From Geranomyces variabilis (lineage: Eukaryota > Chytridiomycota > Chytridiomycetes > Spizellomycetales > Powellomycetaceae), in contig JADGJP010000031.1 in NCBI GenBank assembly GCA_027603065.1, positions 62,001 to 126,000 of the forward strand: 64,000 nt of DNA, written 5' to 3'. Positions 34,601 through 45,992 of the stretch are shown here, in pieces (the first letter of the stretch is position 1; every line of letters starts with the position of its first letter). Both the position numbers and the translations under genes were made by a program. Below the pieces are notes generated by a model. The model was not told where the DNA came from. It ran no database searches and saw only the letters and a list, made by a program, of their open reading frames with translations.

Positions 34601-36290
34601 AAAGGCAAGCGCGGCAGCAAAGATCAAAAGTGGAAACAGCGTCGCCTCTAGCCAAATTAGTACTTCGCCCAACCGCATTTCAGCGAGATATTTCAACTCG
34701 GTGTTACGAACGCTGCGAATCTTCTTGATGAAGAACGATTCCCATGCGTAAAATTTGACGAGCTTCATAGCGCGGAGAATCTCGCCCGTGACTGATACGC
34801 GCTTGTCCAGGGTTTCGTATCGGCTGTCAAGAGCGGTCGAGATCAACTTGCCCGTGGCTTCCTGCATCGGGCCGAGGATGCCGAAACCCAATATGACAAG
34901 AATGGTCGCATATGACAACTGTCTCCATAGGACTACGGTAGCCACCGCGAGTTGAACGACAACGCTGATAGCATTCGGAAGGCTCCGTGCTATCAAGCCG
35001 ACCATGATCGCGTCATTGTCGACCAAGTTGGTCACCGCACCAATATCAAATTTGACGCGGGCGTCTGGGCAGAGTCGCAGAGACTTGCGGTAGATCACGC
35101 CTACCATTCCGGTCCGCCAGCGGTAATTCAAATTCCACTGAATATCGGTTCCCCAAGTCACCAAAAGGGCAGAAGCAACACCAGTGGCAAAGATTCCAGC
35201 AACAATCGCCATGCCGTTATTGTAACGAAGCGAGTCTTCTTCGCTAGAGACGAGGTCGATCAGCAGGTCCAGGAGCACGGGCTGCACCAGAATGATGAGG
35301 CTGCCCACTGTCTTAAGCATCACGGCCGACACAAAAGGCGCCGTCTGCGTCCTTATTAACACGCAAAACAGCGCCCACGAAGTCAACGTGGAGGGAAATC
35401 GGGGGTGGCCCATCTCCATTTCCAGCAACCGCGTATTGTGGTCATTGGAATTTGCGTGTGGTATGGGCCACACGTCTCGATCAAACGTCAAGTCGCGCGA
35501 CATTCCCTGGCGCAAGACGGGCCAGATGTACGCCCAAGTCAGCATTGATAGGGCTCCGGCCTTGTCGCGCGGCGTCGCTGAAGGGCTCTCCGAATGCACG
35601 GGCATGAGCTCATCAAAGGCCAGAACCAAAGCAGCGCCGACCATCACGCCGACGGAAGACCACATGGCTAGAGAGTCTCGAGGGTTTTGCTCAAGCGACC
35701 ACGAGCGCAAAGAAATGATTGCCGTGAGGATGCTCCACATCCAAAAGGCGGTGACGGCCCAGTTGATGCGAATGCGCCGGCAGTAATCCGCAATGTGTGT
35801 GATGACGATGCCGACCTCAGCGATAAGAGATACGATCGTCATGACCTTGACGGAAGACTGGCCACCGGCGGTGAACCGTGCAAGGGTTGTAAAGATAATA
35901 GCGAGAAAAGCAGCGCTCTAAGGAAAATAAGGGCTTTTTAGTAATTTGCGGAACTGCACGTTGTGACGCCGATATGGAGAAAGGAGCTCCACGCCGTACC
36001 ATTTTGAGCCCCAGAGCACGGGAGCTTTGATAGACCACCGCAGGCATGCTACCGCCCGTCTTTCTACGAGAACTGAAAAGCAGGCTTCCAAGGGCAGAGC
36101 CGGCCAGCAAAGCCAGCGGCACGGCGGTGATAATTCTAGGCAGCGAAAAAGAGGAGGATTCCTTTAGCTTACATGACAATCAGGCAGGAAAAAGGGCGCG
36201 TTTAACTTACACATTACGAAAACAGGGTGCAATGTCGATCACGCCGTCGACATTGACGAAGGGTCGCCATCCGCTCGCGTCGCAAAACAT
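31654..36290 (-). CDS. ABC transporter, subfamily C (MRP/Ycf1 type)
   Basis: ATP-driven export of glutathione or other anionic conjugates, typically at vacuolar or plasma membrane. Six exons: 36290-36211, 36135-36000, 35917-32800, 32730-32374 and 32306-31654, with a further small intron possible. The opening FCDASGWRPFVNVDGVIDIA is typical of fungal MRPs. TMD0 helices follow, then the L0 linker (LTWAYIWPVLRQG), TMD1, NBD1 (Walker A GKVGAGKSSIL, signature LSGGQRQRISLARA, Walker B ILVDDTLSACD with Asp in place of the catalytic Glu, as usual for ABCC NBD1), TMD2, and NBD2 (Walker A GRTGAGKSSLIL, signature FSMGQRQLLALARLL, Walker B ILVMDEASASVD with the Glu, switch His in IAHRIHTVLD). About 1450 aa, full length. 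Confidence 0.9.
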
Positions 36291-37418
36291 CTTGCGGTAG
36301 TAGAGTGCTGAGCAGGTCTTGGCGAAAGGGCAGGAGGGTGACGGACAAGGCGACCCATTTTAACTGTTGAAGAAAATGTGGGCCAACCGCCCGCAACTTG
36401 GGCCGCAAGCAAAAATTTTAGGCGCTTGCCCACTGGCCGCCACTGCAGCTCCACATGAAAAGAGCGTGTTCATACACAACGCCTTCACCATTGCTGCAAA
36501 TACCGTAAATCATTTTGCTGAAAACGCCAGTCGGGTAGTGCAATGGCGGACGGTGAAAAGAAAGGGACGGTGCAACAATTACCATCGCGCGTGCGCATGT
36601 GCACATGCCCCACACAACCTCGTTTGCCCTATCTCGTTCCGTGCTTCACATCGTCATTTTTCATCCTTTTTTTTGTGAGGGTAGTAGTCACTTGTCCCCC
36701 GCAGGGGCCACCGAGTATAACGGTCGCTTTGCTCTGATTCACGCATTCCGCTAGTCTTTTCGGGCTCAGTTGTTAACGCGGGACTTACTTCCAGCCGCGG
36801 GGTGATTTAACGTCTTGATACCCGTGACGAGGGAGTTTAGCGTCTTGCACCCAGGGACGAGGTAGTTTGGCGTCTGTTTTGCCTAGGACGGGGTAGAATG
36901 TCGTGCCCAGGACGGGGTAGATTATCGTCCTCCAGCCAGGACGAGGTAGTTTAACGTCTTGAACGAGACGAGGCAGTTATAGCGTCGATGCCCAGGAATA
37001 GGTACTTTAATGTCGTGCCCAGGACGATGAATGGTATTGGGGAGGGAAAGTGGAGAGCAGAGCGAGGGGGGAGCGGGGGAGCGCCGCCTTTATCCTTTTT
37101 GCGCAGAGCAAGCGCTTACTGCTTACTGCTTTCCCGTGATGTCCGCGGAAGCTTGCGCCCACGGGTTTGCGCTGCCCGGCCAACGTGCATGCGTGAAAAA
37201 AAAAAATAGAAGCCCGCGCCGGGCACCTTTTCATTAAGCTGCGCGCGTCTCACGTAATTTAATCAGACTGCGCTTCGCTCAACAGCCAGTCACGTGGGAG
37301 CACGTGGGCGCAGCTACACACACGGATTCACTCGCATTCACTCGCTTTTTGTCAAAGTCCCCCCACATTCCTCCCCTCGCGAGCTGCTGCTCTTGCATTA
37401 ATTTAATACAGCAACATA
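36291..37418. other. Intergenic region between ABCC and RPC6 genes
   Basis: About 1.1 kb, long for this window. It holds the upstream regions of two divergent genes and, in the middle, the tandem array listed separately. ORFs are short, overlapping and without family likeness. Confidence 0.5.
36795..37033 (+). repeat. Degenerate non-coding tandem repeat (about 25-32 bp units)
   Basis: Eight or nine imperfect copies of a unit close to CCCAGGACGAGGTAGTTTAA followed by CGTCTTG. Recognisable cores: GACGAGGGAGTTTAGCGTC, GACGAGGTAGTTTGGCGTC, GACGGGGTAGAATGTCGTG, GACGGGGTAGATTATCGTC, GACGAGGTAGTTTAACGTC, GACGAGGCAGTTATAGCGTC and AATAGGTACTTTAATGTCG. Length varies between copies, and the units do not keep one reading frame, so it is not a protein repeat. 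Confidence 0.85.
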
Positions 37419-39065
37419 ATGTCCAAGCGTGCATCAAAGCAGGCACAGGCCGCGCTGACCGCCGACGAGCAGACGCTTCTGGCCATCGTTAAAGCTCACC
37501 CAAAGGTAAAGGAAAAAAACCATAACTTGGAACTGGGAAGCGAAAGGCGAGAGCGCCGCGGCGGACCTGGCACATTCAAGAAGAGCCAAATTCCTCAGCT
37601 TTGGGTTCGAGAGTGGCTGAAGCTGGGGATGCCCATTTGCCCGGCGGGCGGCAGGCGTCTAGGAAACTGTTTTGCTTCTTACCGCGGCGCTCAAGGAACT
37701 TGCCCCGCGAACGACACGATGCTGACTGCTTTTTTTGCAAATCTCATAGGGTGTTGATATCGAAGATATTAAGATCCAGCTCGATGGATGGAACGACAAT
37801 GATATCCTCACGCACATGAACCAGCTGAGTTCAAAAGTATGTGTCCCAAATGCTTGCGAGAATGGACTCTGCTCGGTGAAAACAGCACTCATCCTTCCTG
37901 ACCCGCGTCGGTCTGTATCTTTTTGTCTTCTTAGCAATATGTCGATTTCATGACCCTGGGCAAGACCGGCAAGCTTGCGTTCAAAGCTCGGAGTGCCGAA
38001 GAAGCATCAAAGTACATGAGTAACTCGGTCGACTGCGGGACAAGCCTTCCTTTTTACCTAATTGAATAACCGCTTTTCATTTTGTTCTTTTTTGTTTTGC
38101 TTCGCTCGCAGAACGGGAGGGATGAAGGACGAAGAGCGCGTGATCTACCGTCTAGTCAAAGAGGCCAAAAACAGCGGCATATGGATCAAGCAATTGAAGG
38201 ACCGGTCTGGCCTACACACCCAGCTTGCCAACACCGTTATTAAGAACCTGGAAAAGAAAAACATTATCAAGTGGGTCAAGCCGGTCAAGGTAAGCAGGCA
38301 AAAGTGAAATGAATATCAGCACATATCTGCGAGTGCAATAACTTCTTTATGTTCTTGTTGCCTTGGTTCTTAGACCCCGCACAAGAAGGTGTACATGCTG
38401 TTTGAGCTAGACCCATCGACAGAGCTGACGGGCGGCGCGTGGTACACGGATAATGAGATGGACATGGACTTTATCGAGCAGCTCAGCACGCAAGTGTACA
38501 AATATATCGTCATGAAGGTAAAAACACGACCGAGAAGGCAACCGAAAGAGCACCCCAACACCCTCGTTTTCTTACCCTTTCCAAAATTCAGAGCTTCCCA
38601 CAAAAAGTCAAAGACGCAGTCTACCCACCCTCGCACTCCGCCTACCCCTCCGCCTCCGATATTCACAAATTCATCTCCAAATCGGGACTCACAACCGTTC
38701 CCCTCGGCGTCCCCGACGTGCAAGCCTTGCTCGACCGCCTCTACTACGACGGCAAAGTCACCCGAATCCTTAAAACAGGCTCCCGCAGCGGCGATCCAGA
38801 CCGCATGGACACGGATTTCGACGACGATGAAGACGAAGATGACGAGTTTGATGATGACTTCCGGGACGGTGGGGAACGCGTAAGGGATTTGGATAATGGG
38901 GATGTGTGGATGTATAAAGCGGTGCGGGGCAGTGCGTTGGAGGAGAGAAATGCGTGGACGGATGTGCCGTGTGGGAGATGTCCCGTGCGGGAGTTTTGTA
39001 AAGAGGGTGGGCCGGTCAATCCGAGTAATTGTCGGTACTTTAAGGATTGGTTGGCGGCTTCGTGA
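37419..39065 (+). CDS. RPC6: RNA polymerase III subunit RPC6 (Rpc34/POLR3F)
   Basis: Tandem winged-helix subunit of the Pol III RPC3-RPC6-RPC7 initiation subcomplex. Exons 37419-37505, 37750-37836, 37935-38011, 38112-38289, 38374-38517 and 38592-39065. Order: WH1 (LTADEQTLLAIVKAHPK to YVDFMTLGKTGKLAFKA), WH2 (MKDEERVIYRLVKEAKNSG, IWIKQLKDRSGLHTQLANTV), the conserved KKVYMLFELDPSTELTGGAW, then a third WH (DIHKFISKSGLTTVPLGVPD), an acidic insert, and the C-terminal cysteine cluster CGRCPVREFC..GGPVNPSNCRYFKDWL, which carries a 4Fe-4S cluster in this family. Five introns. Complete. Confidence 0.93.
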
Positions 39066-39286
39066 GAAGATGATAGAGCCCGGAGACGGTGGGAGCTGGA
39101 GGTCGTCCCTGCATTCATGTACATACCCATAATTCTACACATTAACATTTGCATACGTTGAGCGCGGAGGCAATGCGCAGATGCGATGTAATATTCAGTG
39201 AGTAATGCATGTTACAGAAAAGCACGGTGCGGGATGTTTAAGTTATAGCATATGGCAATTAAAGAAGCAGCTTTCTCTCGCGAATC

Positions 39287-41189
39287 CTACGCCCGTTCAG
39301 ACGGCGGCGTACTAGGCTGCGACACTCGCCCAGGCGCAAAATACACCTCACGAAATTTGGCATGCGCCGGCGCGCCGCCTTCACCCTTCCCCGTCCCCAC
39401 GTCCTCCGCCTGCTCACCCTCCCTCAACTTTTCCATTGTGATTAATCGCCGACACCACGTCCCAAACACCTGGTTGCTATTAGCCACAAGGCGGAAACGT
39501 GGATGCATCGGCACGTCGGCGTGCGTGTACTCGTCTGTAACGGTCGGGAGCCAATACACGAGCCGTCCGCCAGGAACGAGCTTTTCGGCGGCAAATGCGA
39601 TTAGGTCGACGAGGACGTCGTCGAGTTCGTACGGCACTGTTTGTGGGTATCGCTGCTCGCCGTTACTGGGATTTATAGATAGGGAGACGTGATGAGGGAA
39701 AATCCATAATGCGGAGCAAAACGGGAGGGCGCAACTCACGGTTTGATGGGCGTAAGCGGCCCTGGCGGCACCTTGCTTTTTGGACCCTTGCCAAGTTTCC
39801 GCGCTCCAGCACGCACGCCGTATGGTGGCTGGAATGGATAAGGAAATCAGATCCAATCTCGGCTATATTTGTCTTCAGCGCGTGAAAACTTACGTCGCAG
39901 ACAATCGCATCCCAAAATTCGCCTTTTCGCCATGGGTGGTGCGCAATGTCGCATACCACAGTGTCCAGCACCCGTCCGGTCAAGTTGTATTGCACCGCGT
40001 TTGAATCTATGCTTTTACCACCTGCACCACAAGAAGAGAGCGCGTCAAGAAAGTGAAGCCGCCCGCAACCGGAGTGCATGTGAATTACCTTTGCCGCGAA
40101 TCTGCCGCCCATCGATATCAGCCCCCATCGTAAACGCGCCGTAATGCGCACAGGTAATTAAGAAGCTTCCAGTCCCCACAAACGGATCCAACACAAACGA
40201 GCCCGCGCGAACCAGCGCCTGATTGGCCATCACTAGCGACAGCTCGGCGTCCATGCTCGTCGTCCCCAAATACCCGCGTTTCTTCAAATCATATTTGTTG
40301 ACGAGCTGACGGTCACCCGAGGCCACCCACACGCCAAACATGCATCGAAACGGTTGCGCGGGCGGCTCGTGCCCGCGCGTGTGCAGTGTGCCGTAGTCTT
40401 CCATGTAGAAAAAGATCACGTCGGGGTTTTTGAGCCGGACGGCGCCGGCGGGGAGGAATGCGAATTGTTCTATGCGGGCGACTTGGTCGGCGTGCTCGAC
40501 TGTGGAGCCGAAGGCGCGGCAGTCGAATCGGAAAGTGGAGTTGGCGTATGGACCCTAGTCATAGGAAAAGAGGAACCGGGCGGTCAGTAATCGGACTTTT
40601 GTGGAAGGCTGTCGATTTCACAGTCTCCGGTTTACACACAATGAGGTCAGGTGTGTTTCGAGCCGTCTCGAGTACTCGCTGAAGAGTTGGTTCATCTGCA
40701 TACAGCCGGATTACGTCTCTAAGAGAAAAGTAGGGGTGTTTTCGTCAGTGACTCCGTCCAGCCGCAATTACACTCCTCCAGCACGACAAGGGCCTGCGTG
40801 CCCCGTACTTAATCAAAATCGACCGCCGCGCAAGCTTGCGTGCGTCTTCATCGGACGGAAGTTGGACGATGAAAAACGGGTGCTGGAAATCCCCCGAAAA
40901 AAAGAAAAAAAAGAAGGAATGAGCTCCCCGGTATAAGCCTGGCTTGCTTTCTAATCCCAGCGCACAAACCGTTCATACGTCGTCTGAGTAAGCGTTTTTG
41001 TCATAGACTAGATTGACCTGTTCCAGTACTGCCAGAGAGTCCAGCTCTGTACCAAGAATGCAAAATGGCAACATTTCAACTCGGTCGGTACTGGCTAAAT
41101 GCAATAAACAGCTTCTTTGACAAGAAGTAGCTACCTGGCAGCCGGAAGGCCATATGAAAGTGGGCAAAGATAATTAAATATGGAAACAT
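39287..41189 (-). CDS. TRM11: tRNA (guanine(10)-N2)-methyltransferase catalytic subunit TRM11
   Basis: SAM-dependent methylation of G10 in cytosolic tRNAs, together with TRM112. Exons 41189-41135, 41046-40979, 40882-40809, 40718-40640, 40554-40089, 40021-39894, 39828-39740 and 39665-39287. The N-terminus YLIIFAHFHMAFRLP continues as ELDSLAVLEQ across the first intron. Then come FFIVQLPSDEDARKLARRSI, a THUMP-like middle, the SAM-binding motif VLDPFVGTGSFLITCAHYGA, GKSIDSNAVQYNL, the catalytic motif DPPYGVRAGARK (split by an intron after the Asp), and VPGGRLVYWLPT. About 440 aa, as expected. The start lies 9 bp inside the most upstream possible ATG of the divergent neighbour. Confidence 0.92.
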
Positions 41190-41323
41190 TGGCAGGCCGT
41201 TGCTTCGTTGCTTGTGTATCGGTTGCGAAAAGTGCAAAGGCTCGGAAGTCGAAAATCTCAAGGCGACGTCTCGCGCGTCTTCCTTCCCCTCTTTCCATTT
41301 CCTGCGGTGTCCTTGTCATCCTC

Positions 41324-42289
41324 ATGCTTTCGCCAACTCCCAGCAGCGCTGCGTCGGTTGCAGATGCTACTGCTTCCGTTGCTGCTGCTGATCCAGACCG
41401 CAACGCTGACTTGAAGCGAACGCTTTGGCGACTGCGAGTCGCCGCAGCTAAGGTATAAACTCACTCTTTCCTGCCCCGCGCTTGTAGGCTCCCGTGAGCC
41501 GCTTGCTGTCGCCAGTGATGTCTTAATGTAAGCATACACATATGTCTTTGCCAGGCCACTGCGATCATCATGGCCGAAGGCAAAAGCGCCGCCCAAGCTG
41601 ACAAGACGCCCGAAACGCCCAATGGCTTGCACGATGCGCAGAGTGTTATGTCAGTATCTGCCCATACCCAGCCCTCTGAGCCAACTACCCCCACACAGCC
41701 CGCTGCGGATTCCGCCGCACGAAGCCCTGTTCACATTCCTCACCGTCTGAATCCGCAGCTTTGTCAACGACCTGTGGGCTGCGGCACGACGTATCTGGCC
41801 GCTTCTGATTCTGAGGCACATAAGTCCGCGGCATCGCAACCGGAACGACAACCACGCACACGCCGACGAACTGGCTTGCGAGCCAAACCGCCGCCACCGC
41901 TGTTTAAGAGACACATGTATATCCCACAGCCCCCGAGATACCCTACGGAGGCCCCACCTTCACCCATATTATCAACCCCTTCGCCCACATTATCAGACGT
42001 CACGTCGATATCACAAGCCCGTCGTCCAAGAAAGCCACGAAACAGACCACGGCGGACGGGCAGCGGGGTTGCGAAGCAGAACCCTGATGCGATGGTAGGA
42101 GTTCTGGAGCATGCCTTGAAGGCCATGTCTGCCGATGCCGCCCTCGTAAGAATGAATGCGGGACTTGAGCGGCTTGCAACGGAGATGACAAGGCTAGGAG
42201 CGGCGCCGCAGCCCTTAGAATGGGACGACATAGTGGAAAGACGTGTGCTGCGCGACACGAGGCCGGTCTCTGCGGTGACACTTGAGTGA
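41324..42289 (+). CDS. Uncharacterised basic, Pro/Arg-rich protein
   Basis: Not recognised. Exon 1 ends at 41452 (DLKRTLWRLRVAAAK) and exon 2 (41555-42289) continues ATAIIMAEGKSAAQADKTPE. The body is disordered and Pro/Ser/Arg-rich with a basic run (RRPRKPRNRPRRTGSG) and ends in a predicted helix (MVGVLEHALKAMSADAALVR, NAGLERLATEM), then EWDDIVERRVLRDTRPVS. I chose the ATG at 41324. An earlier in-frame ATG at 41180 would overlap the TRM11 start and run through the likely promoter. It may be a small nuclear protein; no function can be stated. Confidence 0.5.
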
Positions 42290-44283
42290 CATACTCAGTA
42301 TTTAAAGTAGGCTAAAGACCCAAACCAGGGCTTGAGGCGCATGGGCCCCGAACCCAACGCCTTTCCCTCCATAAGAATAGACAAGGGTCCTCCCTTTCCG
42401 AAAACTCGACTCGATAACCCGCTTATTCAACCCATTACTGTAGTCTCCGCGGCCGATTGACTTCAGCAAAACATTACATTTTCCTTTCCGAGCTCGACCT
42501 CCACCGAGCGCAGGACCTTGAGCCCCGCTCCGCGGGGCAGATTATTGTTTATATGTCGGACGGAACGAGACTTGCTGTCATGGCCGGGCCGGGTTCGGCG
42601 CGTGGGGTTTGGTGGGCCGTCGCAACGGAATCGACCTCTTCGTACTGGTTGGCGTGTCAGTTGAGGTATTTTGGATCGTGTCTTACCCTTCTTCAAGTAG
42701 ATCGTGACTGAATTGCTGCCTTCTTGCAGCATCGCCGCCATCTTGACAACGGCGAAGATCCTGATAACTACGAGGTTCTGTCGTACAGCACCCCCGGTTA
42801 CGTCCCAACGGCCGTGCAAGACGCCGCGCAACGACGCGAGGTTGAAGCCCGAAACCAACCTGGTCTGCAAGGTTCCAATGCCACTATTGGTCAAGTCATG
42901 GCAGACTTTGCCAGGGCTGTTGGAGTAGGGTTAGGGTTAGTCATGTTCCGCAGGGCGCCGGTGGACACCTCGATTGCTCTGAACCAGTTATCACCGCAAT
43001 GGGCCTCATCGAGGACGAGGACTGCATTTGGCTTGGCATTACGGACGACGTTTTTGCAGAACTCGACACTTGCCAATCCAAACCAGCTCGATCCGGAGTC
43101 TCTATCAGCCACGCGCCGCTCGTCCGCCGTGACGTTATGCAATCATCGCCACATCGTTCGCCCGCGTTGCACCACCACGCCAACCTCTGTTTCGGACAGA
43201 CTCTCGAAGGTTCTTGTGAAGACGGCGAGGACGAGCAAGAGGTCGCTCGGCGCCAGCATGTCGTGGCTTGCCACGGAATGCCGCTTTTCCACACAGAGTG
43301 TTCAGGCTTCTCGGCGATGCGTTGGACTGCGCTCTGCGGATTGCAATCCTCTCCAGCGTGTCGCTGAAAAGCCCACACTCTCTGTAAATTACAAGGAGAG
43401 GTGAACAAACCGCGGAGTGCCGCCAATGCACTCAAAGCCAAAACCACTCAGAAAGCGATGTCCAGCTTGACCAAGACCCTTGGGCGCGACCTTCTGTATC
43501 CTTGCTTACAGCAGAAAATGGTGCAGCTCCGAGTTGATTGCAGGCTACTGATGCTGTCCTTGGCCAGAGACGAGTCAAGCTGATGATCTATGCGTCAGAT
43601 GGCCTTTGCCTTTTCTGTTTTTGACAGGTGGCTTGGTTCTTCCAACAGGTCCGTTTTCAATGGGCGGCTCGATTTTTTAACAGGAAGATAATGCAAAAAG
43701 ATTGAACCTTTCCCATAGTGTAAAAGGTAAACAGTGATTGGACAAGTTTCATGTTGCCCAGCGGTTATGATTTTGCCGCTCTTGCCCTTGAAAAAGCGCA
43801 GAGTTGCCAGCTTGCAGATTCATGGACTGCGCCAGGTCCACGAATACGCCTGTGCTGCACAGCCTTCAATGTTCCATATGAATTTGGGAATGAATAAAGG
43901 TTCGCTTGGAAAGTCATGCCAGTCTTGGGCCAGAGAGAACTATCATGCGAAAAATTTATGACCAGGTGGTGGGCGACGAAAGTGCGGTCGCGGTCGCCAG
44001 AATAGTTGGATGATTCCCTTAGCTATTAGAATTCCTATGATTCCAGTCCACTTTGGTTACCTGGGGCACACACCGAGGCTCCCGCTGCTACTTCTGTAAG
44101 TTTAGCTGCTGTAAAGTTAAGATGTAACGAGCGACCATAAACTCAACTCTTAGCTGCGCGGGGGAGTCACCATGACTGGTCTCACCTTTTCTGCGGGCGT
44201 AGTCAAGGCGGTCTCACCTCTCCACATTTCAGCAAGCGTGGTCAAAGCTGTTGCAGTCTTTCCTACCGCCCATATGCAACGAC
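42290..44283. other. Island without a confident gene
   Basis: About 2 kb. Several overlapping ORFs on both strands have coding-like fragments: plus strand around 42600-42920 (NGIDLFVLVGVSVE joined across a plausible intron to HRRHLDNGEDPDNYEVLSYS), and minus strand around 42920-43310 (DMLAPSDLLLVLAVFTRTFE). None extends into a complete model or matches a family I know. It contains a short TTAGGG-like run at 42926-42940. It is best read as remnants of one or two decayed genes plus the promoter of the BED-protease gene. Confidence 0.4.
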
Positions 44284-45992
44284 ATGTCATCGTCTCGCAA
44301 AACAAGCTGGATCTGGCAACACTACAAGGAAGATAGTCTGTACATTGTATGCCAGGTCAACATTAACGGACGCCCTTGCGGAAAACGATATTTTAAGAGG
44401 AGTACAGCCGGTGCTAACAACCATCTTATCGACGAGCACGGAATGCAGCGGCCTGTCAACCATACCAGTAGCGCCTCGCTCATCTCGGTCTCGTCCGCGG
44501 CTGGCGATGCATCCGCACCAGCTTCCTCCGCGGACCGCACCCGGTCCCGGGCTGTTAAGCTGAGACACAACAACACTTTGTCGTCCGCTCAACCGCAGCC
44601 TGCCTCTGCGCCAGCAGTCTTTGCAGACCAAAGCCGGCCACGCGCTGTCCAGCCAAAGCACATTAGCACCGCGTCGTCCGCTCGACATCAGCTTGGCGGG
44701 CTTCGCATCCGGTTAAACACTCAACCCCCCGTACCGCTCGTGCCGGTTCAACCGGCTGCACCACCCGCGCCGTTTGCACCGGCTGAGGACGTCGAAGCGT
44801 TGTTACAGCCAGAAATGCGTCGAAACTCCCTAATGATCGTTCTCCCTGAACAAGAGACCGCGCTCCGCTTCCCATCCGGTCTGAGCGAAGATCTCGACTA
44901 CAAATGTGCATACCAGTGGTCGCCAGAACACGCAAAACTTACTTTCAATCAGCAACTTCGCGCTGCTCACACGGCGGCAATCGAGCTCGGCTATTTCAAA
45001 AACCCTTATGCTTCTCTGTATGCTCAAGACCCACGTGCACTCGGTCAGACTCTACAAGCAACGGCGCTGATGCTTCGAGCGTGTAACTCCCGGGACGTGG
45101 GTTCAGCGCATCCGTCAAGCCAAGGAACAGCGTTTTTCGTATCGCCAACGCTGCTGCAGAGCGGTCGACACCTCGTCCGACTGGCGGAGAATGTGGCGTC
45201 CTCAAGGGTACAATTTCGGACGTCGTCAAACAGCTCCGACCCTAACTACACACCGCCAGCTTGCCATGCCAAACCGATTGAGCTCCCAGCGAGGCCATCC
45301 CACGAGATCGACGTGAATCCAGTGGACTATCAGACCATTAAGTATCAGAAAGATTACACATTTCTTGCATCCGATGCGAAATGCAACCAGGTGCTAGTGC
45401 CTGGCCTTTGCGAAGCTGGCACGCATGTCGTTGCTGTTGGATATCCTGTCAGCCCGGACGACCAAGACACAATGGTCGCAGGCACGGCACACTTCCTCCC
45501 CAATACCATGGATCGGCATGAATTCGCCAAGGAAGTCGTCGAGCACGTCATTAACCTTAAGCGGCTGTTCCGAGAGAACGCGATGAATCTATCTCCGGGT
45601 AGCGTTGTTTACCATGACGAAAGGATAGCGACGCATGACTGCGCAACTCTCAGCGGGTTTTCAGGCGGCCCGATTGTGCTGCCGAAGGTATTATTGTCTC
45701 TCCCCGTACGCCAAGCTTATTCCCTTCTGTAACGTCATGCGTTTTCATGCAGGACCCGGGTGTCTTTATCGGACATCATATCACTCAAAACCTATTCCTG
45801 AACAGCACACACCCTTCCTATGTCTCTGACTATATCAGAACCGTTCTCCCGAGTCTGCAAGACGGGCTGCAGGCCAATCCTACTCTCCTGACGCTAGTTC
45901 AACGTCGTCACTTGTTCCGGTGGCTTCAACACACTCGGAAGGTCTCAGCGATGAACCTGGATGCTGCAATTATCGAAGTCCTCGGTCAATGA
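44284..45992 (+). CDS. BED zinc finger fused to a trypsin-like serine protease domain
   Basis: Exons 44284-45687 and 45753-45992 join in frame (GGPIVLPKDPGVFIGHHI); about 547 aa. Residues 5-52 form a BED-type finger: WIWQHYKED, CQVNINGRPCGKRYFK, HLIDEH (C2H2 with the BED aromatic pair). A Ser/Ala/Pro linker follows with two similar segments (TRSRAVKLRHNNTLSSAQP and SRPRAVQPKHISTASSARH). The C-terminal half resembles a trypsin-like fold of the intracellular type: GTAFFVSPTLLQSGRHLV (possible catalytic His), QKDYTFLAS (possible Asp), TLSGFSGGPIV (nucleophile Ser with the GxSGGP motif). No signal peptide. BED fingers bind DNA and are often derived from hAT transposases. The protease call rests mainly on the Ser and N-terminal beta motifs. 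Confidence 0.65.

Noticed and set aside
36795-37033. CRISPR array
   Set aside because: Unit length and spacer length are not constant, spacers are not unique sequences, and no cas genes are present in this eukaryotic window.
42891-43142. Minus-strand VLVLDEAHCGDNW, resembling a DEAH helicase motif II
   Set aside because: No Walker A or other helicase motif lies within reach, and the surrounding frame is short and broken.
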